Assembly: GCF_009498275.1 (NCBI RefSeq)
Contig: NZ_CP045643.1
Location: 124,001 to 188,000 of the forward strand
Direction: 5' to 3'
Source of the DNA: Streptomyces fagopyri
GTDB taxonomy: Bacteria > Actinomycetota > Actinomycetes > Streptomycetales > Streptomycetaceae
DNA: 64,000 nt
Shown here: in pieces, positions 60,595 through 64,000 of the stretch
Layout of the letters: every line of letters starts with the position of its first letter
Position numbering within the stretch: the first letter of the stretch is position 1
Made by a program: the position numbers and the translations under genes
The notes under the pieces: generated by a model
Databases searched by the model: none
The model's input: the letters and a program-made list of their open reading frames with translations, nothing else
Told to the model about the DNA's origin: nothing

Positions 60595-61464
60595 CACTCG
60601 GCTCTTGCCGCAGGGGAGCGCGGTCGGGGGCGGTGTCCACGCTTCGTACGGCTCAGCGCAGGCTGTCAACTGGGGCGAGCAGGCTGGTGAGTTCGGCGAT
60701 GGCCACCGAGGACGGCCTGACGTACCGGCGGGCGTCCTCCGACTTCTTGTGTCTCGACCTGGCCATCGGCCTCGGACCCGCTCACGATCCTCCGCCCGTG
60801 CGTCGTCCCTTCTCCGACCGACGAGGCTTCGGTCTGATCACTGGCGAGGTCCGACTCTCGCCATCCGAGAGCTGGCATACGGTCGGGTACGCGGCATCGG
60901 CTGAAGGCCTCGATGACGGTGGTTCGGGGTGGCGGCAAGCGGTTGACCCGACTGGTGCCACCTGCGGCTTCGCTGAGACGCACGGGGCGCGGAGCTGCGG
61001 CTCGGGATGTGGTTCCACGCTCACGCCGTCCGCTTCAGTTCGTGCGAGCCAGTGAGGAGAAATCCCGAGTTCTGGCTCAAACCTTCGCACCCGCGGGGAC
61101 CGGAGGGCGCCGAACTGCCGGCGGCGGACGCGCTGCCACTCCCGCGACGAAGTCGACCGCCTCCGCCGGTATCGGCGAGGGCGAAGCCACGGCCCGGGGC
61201 CCGGTCCGCCAAACTCCCCGGCAGCGACGCCCCGGCGACGGACTGACCGAGCCCGGGGAGAGCGCCGGAAGGCGTATCGACCTGTATGAACCCGTTCCCG
61301 AGGAGCAGTCCGCGAGGTGGTCGCCATCGCCGAGTACAACAAAGATCACAGCCTCGCCGTGCAATACCGGGGGTGCCTTCATGGCTCGGTGGCGGCCCAT
61401 GGTTTCGTTGAGGGCCGTCGGCGGACCTCGCCCACGGACATGAGACCCGTAGGGGAAGTGGGGT
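60595..61464. other. Large gap, no supported gene
   Basis: About 870 bases. One frame around 60700-60900 reads as protein-like ([20 protein letters not shown]), but I recognise no family and find no good start, so I do not call it. The remainder is frame-inconsistent. Confidence 0.4.
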
Positions 61465-62127
61465 ATGTCGGTGATCGTCGTCGGCGGCATGATCGGAATC
61501 GGCAAGACGAGCGTTGCCGAACTGCTTGCCGAGGAACTGGGCAGCAAAGTCTTCTACGAAAGCGTGGACGACAATCCGATCCTTCCGCTGTTCTACACAG
61601 CGAGCCCCGAAGAGATCGAGGCGAAGCGTTACCCCTTCCTCCTTCAGCTCTACTTCCTGCGGACTCGGTTCGCCTCGATCAAGGAGGCGTACAAGCAGGG
61701 CGACAACGTTCTCGACCGGTCCATCTACGAGGACTGGTACTTCGCCAAGGTCAATCACGACCTGGGCAGGATCAGCGCCCTGGAGATGCAGGTGTACGAG
61801 GGGCTGCTCGACGAGATGATGCACGAGATCGAGGGCCTGCCCTACCGCAAGGCGCCCGACCTCATGGTCTACCTCAAGGCGGACTTCGCGACAGTGCTGA
61901 ACCGTATCGGACTCCGAGGCCGCGATTTCGAACAGGACGAGGCCCTCGTCGAGTACTACCGAGCGCTGTGGTCCGGCTACGACGAGTGGGTGCACAAGCA
62001 TTACTCGGCCAGCGAAGTCCTCGTCATCGACATGAACGGCACGGATGTCGTGAACAACCCCGAGGACGCGGCCCGCGTGGTGCGGCAGGTCAAGGACGCT
62101 CTCGCGGGGGCTGGGCACCGAGCCTGA
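61465..62127 (+). CDS. Deoxynucleoside kinase
   Basis: 220 residues. The P-loop is VGGMIGIGKTSVAELLAEEL (residues 6-25). A catalytic Glu is in FYESVDDNPILPLFY, a DRS motif at 84-86 in VLDRSIYEDWYF, and the arginine-containing lid near 150 is RIGLRGRDFEQDE. These mark the dCK/dGK-like family, which phosphorylates deoxynucleosides in the salvage pathway. AT-richer codons than neighbours in places (for example ACG, AAG, AAT) suggest possible transfer, but only weakly. Base specificity cannot be read. Monocistronic. Confidence 0.9.
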   Translation: MSVIVVGGMIGIGKTSVAELLAEELGSKVFYESVDDNPILPLFYTASPEEIEAKRYPFLLQLYFLRTRFASIKEAYKQGDNVLDRSIYEDWYFAKVNHDLGRISALEMQVYEGLLDEMMHEIEGLPYRKAPDLMVYLKADFATVLNRIGLRGRDFEQDEALVEYYRALWSGYDEWVHKHYSASEVLVIDMNGTDVVNNPEDAARVVRQVKDALAGAGHRA

Positions 62128-62144
62128 AACGCTTCCGTGGAGGG

Positions 62145-62443
62145 GTGAGCCTGCTCGGTGACCTCCGCGAAGTCCCAGCACCGGGCCAGCAGCTCCGTGT
62201 CCGGGCTGTCGCTCCTCAGCTGCGGCATCAGCACCGGATCCGTGAAGCGTCCGGGTGAGCAGTTTGTACAGCATCACCCCCGCGTCCTCGGTCAGGACGG
62301 CCGCTTCCGCGGTCCGGCGGAACATCTCGTCGATGAACTCGGCGGATTCCGGCACCATGCGCAGCAGCAGCGGGGGAGCTCCTCGACGAGGATCCGTCGG
62401 GCCCCGGATTCTCCCCGCGGGGCACATCGCGCATGTCTTCCTC
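62145..62443 (-). pseudogene. Frameshifted conserved hypothetical gene
   Basis: On the minus strand, successive frames give MRDVPRGENPGPDG, then VPESAEFIDEMFRRTAEAAV with LTEDAGVMLYKLLT, then TDPVLMPQLRSDSPDTELLA with RCWDFAEVTE. Together they read like one ~90-residue Streptomyces hypothetical protein with at least two frame changes, near 62,380 and 62,250. Each piece keeps protein-like codons, so decay is recent or the breaks are sequence errors. Function unknown. Confidence 0.6.
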
Positions 62444-62624
62444 ATCGGGTGTGCGGCGGCCGTCATCGTGGGCGCGGGGTCCGTCGCGCCAGGGGCACGA
62501 CGGACCCCGCCTCATTGTCGGAGCAGCTCTCGATGCTCGGTGTCACACGCAGTTCTCCGACGTGCTGGGTTCCAGTGCCCCGTGGAACGGACGGGTCCAC
62601 GACGTCCCTCACGAATACTCGACG

Positions 62625-63044
62625 TCAGTGGCCGAAGAGGTGGATACGCCTGCTGCGGTGGCGGCGCGGTTCGGACGTCACCGCGGTGGACCGCGGTGTG
62701 GGCTCCGCCGCTCCCGCCTGACCCGCGGCTGCGTCCGTGGGGCCCTGTGGCCGCGCGGTCGACTCACGTTGCGACAGTTGGGCCGACATGGCGTCACGCT
62801 CGTTGCGGATGCGCATCGTGCGGTTGCGCCGGTGTACAGCACCCCCGGCGGCCATCCACAGGCCGAGTGAGAAGAGCAGCGCGAGGGCCAGCCCCGCGCA
62901 AAAGATCATCAGGGCACTCATGGTGGCGATGTCGCTCCCGAGTACTGACACCGTGTAGTCAGGGCCACCGCCGAGGTTGTCGGAGATCGCCAGTCCTGTG
63001 AAGGCGGCCGTAGCGGCGACAAGGAGAAGTCCGAGGAAGAGCAT
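62625..63044 (-). CDS. Conserved two-helix membrane protein of unknown function
   Basis: 139 residues from ATG 63044, because GGAGGTGAT precedes it; a GTG 9 bases upstream lies inside that site. Two helices (LGLLLVAATAAFTGLAISDN and IATMSALMIFCAGLALALLF...SLGLWM) flank GGPDYTVSVLGSD, a short outer loop common in the family. The cytoplasmic tail is a charged, probably coiled segment (RNRTMRIRNERDAMSAQLSQ) followed by a Pro/Ala-rich end and RRHRSRRIHLFGH. Related genes are frequent in Streptomyces; no function is known. Confidence 0.75.
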   Translation of the reverse strand: MLFLGLLLVAATAAFTGLAISDNLGGGPDYTVSVLGSDIATMSALMIFCAGLALALLFSLGLWMAAGGAVHRRNRTMRIRNERDAMSAQLSQRESTARPQGPTDAAAGQAGAAEPTPRSTAVTSEPRRHRSRRIHLFGH

Positions 63045-63878
63045 GCAGATCACCTCCGGGTTCTACTCGGCGGTTACCCGCGGTAGGCCAGCCCTAACAT
63101 CCACGGGCGCGAGCGTGCATCAACACTGGGACTTTCTGGATCCCTTCTCCGCGTGCTTCGCATCTCGGACTCAGTAGGTTGCAGCTCAGCGCGCCGCGCA
63201 GGGGTTTGCGCGGAGTGCCTCCGAGCCGGGAGTCGGAGCCGCAATCACCGAATGCCACCGGCTTCGCGCCGTCGCCGAGAGCACAGACCAAGCAGCCCTG
63301 CGTGACCGCAATGCTGCACTTCTATGCCGAAGAGGTACGACGAGCGCAGTGCGAGCCTTCCGGACTCGACGACGTCACCAACGTTCGCAGCACCCGAAAA
63401 CCGAACGCGAATCGAGCCACGCCTACGACCTCAAACGCGACTACGAAGCCCCCTCGGCCGGGGTCAGTCGCCGGCGGCCAGGCAGGTCTGCTCAGCCCCT
63501 GGTCCGTGTCCCCGCGACGAAAAGGCCCGAGTCGGCGAGACCGAGTTCGGGTCGGGGCCGAACCGCACACGCTACGCGAGTCCACGCTGCTGCACCGCCT
63601 GGTCGGGATCGACCAGTGCAGTTCAGTAGCACTTTCGGCCTGAACGGCCACCCCATTGATCGCGTCCGGATCAGTGGACGCGAGTGAGCTGCGGCGAACA
63701 CGGCGGGGGGAGTTCCTCGGCGGAATCCCCAGTCACCGGCTTTCTCGCCGTCGACAGGAACAACACACCTCACGGGCCTCCGGCTTGGGTGACCTCCCGG
63801 GCAGGCCACGGACGCCCGTTGGTCGTCGGGAGGCAGAGGGGCCATGATGTCCAACTACCGCACCACGGAAGGATTCTC
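63045..63878. other. Gap before the integration host factor-like gene
   Basis: About 830 bases. A frame near 63,310 (MLHFYAEEVRRAQCEPSGL) hints at the N-terminus of an XRE-type regulator but quickly becomes unlike any family. No complete gene is supported. Confidence 0.35.
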
Positions 63879-64000
63879 ATGCCACTGCCCCAACTCACCC
63901 CCGAGGCCCGCGCCGAAGCGCTGACCAAAGCCCTGCACGCCCGAAAAGAACGCGCCGCGCTGCTCAAAGCACTCAAGACTGGCGGCGTTTCACTGCCCGC
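63879..64000 (+). CDS. Actinobacterial integration host factor paralogue (5' part only)
   Basis: 40 codons are visible from ATG 63879, with GGAAGG 7 bases upstream. The start MPLPQLTPEARAEALTKALH with ARKERAALLKALKTGGVSL matches the N-terminal helix of actinobacterial IHF (mIHF/sIHF), which begins M-x-LPxLTPEQRAAALEKA-x-AARRERA-x-K. That protein binds DNA without sequence specificity through a helix-two-turn-helix, compacting the nucleoid and influencing antibiotic production. The divergence from the housekeeping copy suggests a paralogue. The rest lies beyond the window. Confidence 0.8.
   Translation, partial: MPLPQLTPEARAEALTKALHARKERAALLKALKTGGVSLP

Noticed and set aside
63301..63420. Possible XRE regulator N-terminus (LHFYAEEVRRAQ)
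   Set aside because: Similarity is short and the helix-turn-helix does not continue in any frame.
1..64000. CRISPR arrays, tRNA or rRNA genes, insertion sequences, prophage genes, large biosynthetic enzymes
   Set aside because: No spaced direct repeats, no tRNA-like cloverleaf, and no transposase, integrase, polyketide or peptide synthase motifs were found; the holin-X name does not imply a phage.

Overview
The window is chromosomal DNA from a high-GC actinomycete, almost certainly a Streptomyces. Every convincing gene has strong third-position GC. GTG and TTG starts are common, ATGA and TGATG stop/start overlaps are frequent, and many families are typical of Streptomyces (YihY plus holin-X/DUF3618/DUF4235, CU044_5270, Fic-like toxin pairs, DUF6479, actinobacterial integration host factor). 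I see no rRNA, tRNA, CRISPR array, intact insertion sequence or prophage. It reads as accessory, arm-like chromosome: small catabolic or resistance modules, several decayed genes, and gene-poor gaps of 300-900 bases.

Layout. 1-5.3 kb: a PucR-type regulator cut by the window edge, divergent from a ferredoxin reductase/fatty-acid desaturase pair, then a relic of an enoyl-CoA hydratase and a secreted epoxide hydrolase. 5.7-13.6 kb: a phospholipase D-like enzyme, a CHASE3 histidine kinase divergent from a helix-turn-helix/response-regulator fusion, a tandem DUF427 protein, YihY, and a small envelope or stress operon. 13.9-20.2 kb: a short methyltransferase, a Fic-like toxin-antitoxin pair, an ECF sigma factor with its CU044_5270 partner, a tyrosine phosphatase, a secreted protein with four 19-residue repeats, and a truncated TetR. 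20.5-28.2 kb: small secreted and membrane proteins, DUF2975/XRE, GNAT, a large secreted beta-helix/lectin-like protein, DUF1330 and an acyltransferase.

28.4-36.5 kb is an exopolysaccharide island: acyltransferase, bifunctional deacetylase/glycosyltransferase (MatB-like) and a small membrane protein in one operon, divergent from a GH26-like glycosidase, followed by a PQQ-like propeller protein, a ricin-like secreted lectin, and a beta-carbonic anhydrase pseudogene. 37-48.4 kb holds DUF1684, a thiamine-diphosphate decarboxylase, and a detoxification cluster (two HxlR regulators, VOC protein, DHA2-type exporter, PIG-L deacetylase, nitrilase). This cluster carries five copies of the palindrome GGTTTG-N5-CAAACC, which looks like a local HxlR regulon. 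A third HxlR gene with a C-terminal SCP2-like domain and an NmrA-type protein follow.

48.5-57.1 kb looks like a complete sugar-utilisation locus: a YtfQ-R-T-YjfF-type ABC importer (galactofuranose type by gene order and family), a LacI repressor, and a secreted PA14-GH2 glycosidase. A shared 17-base motif lies upstream of both the transporter and the hydrolase. My best reading is scavenging of galactofuranose from fungal or bacterial glycans. 57.4-64 kb has a small membrane protein, a PPOX-family protein, a TetX-like FAD monooxygenase divergent from a TetR regulator (candidate tetracycline or polyketide inactivation), a deoxynucleoside kinase, a frameshifted pseudogene, a membrane protein, and the start of an integration host factor paralogue running off the end.
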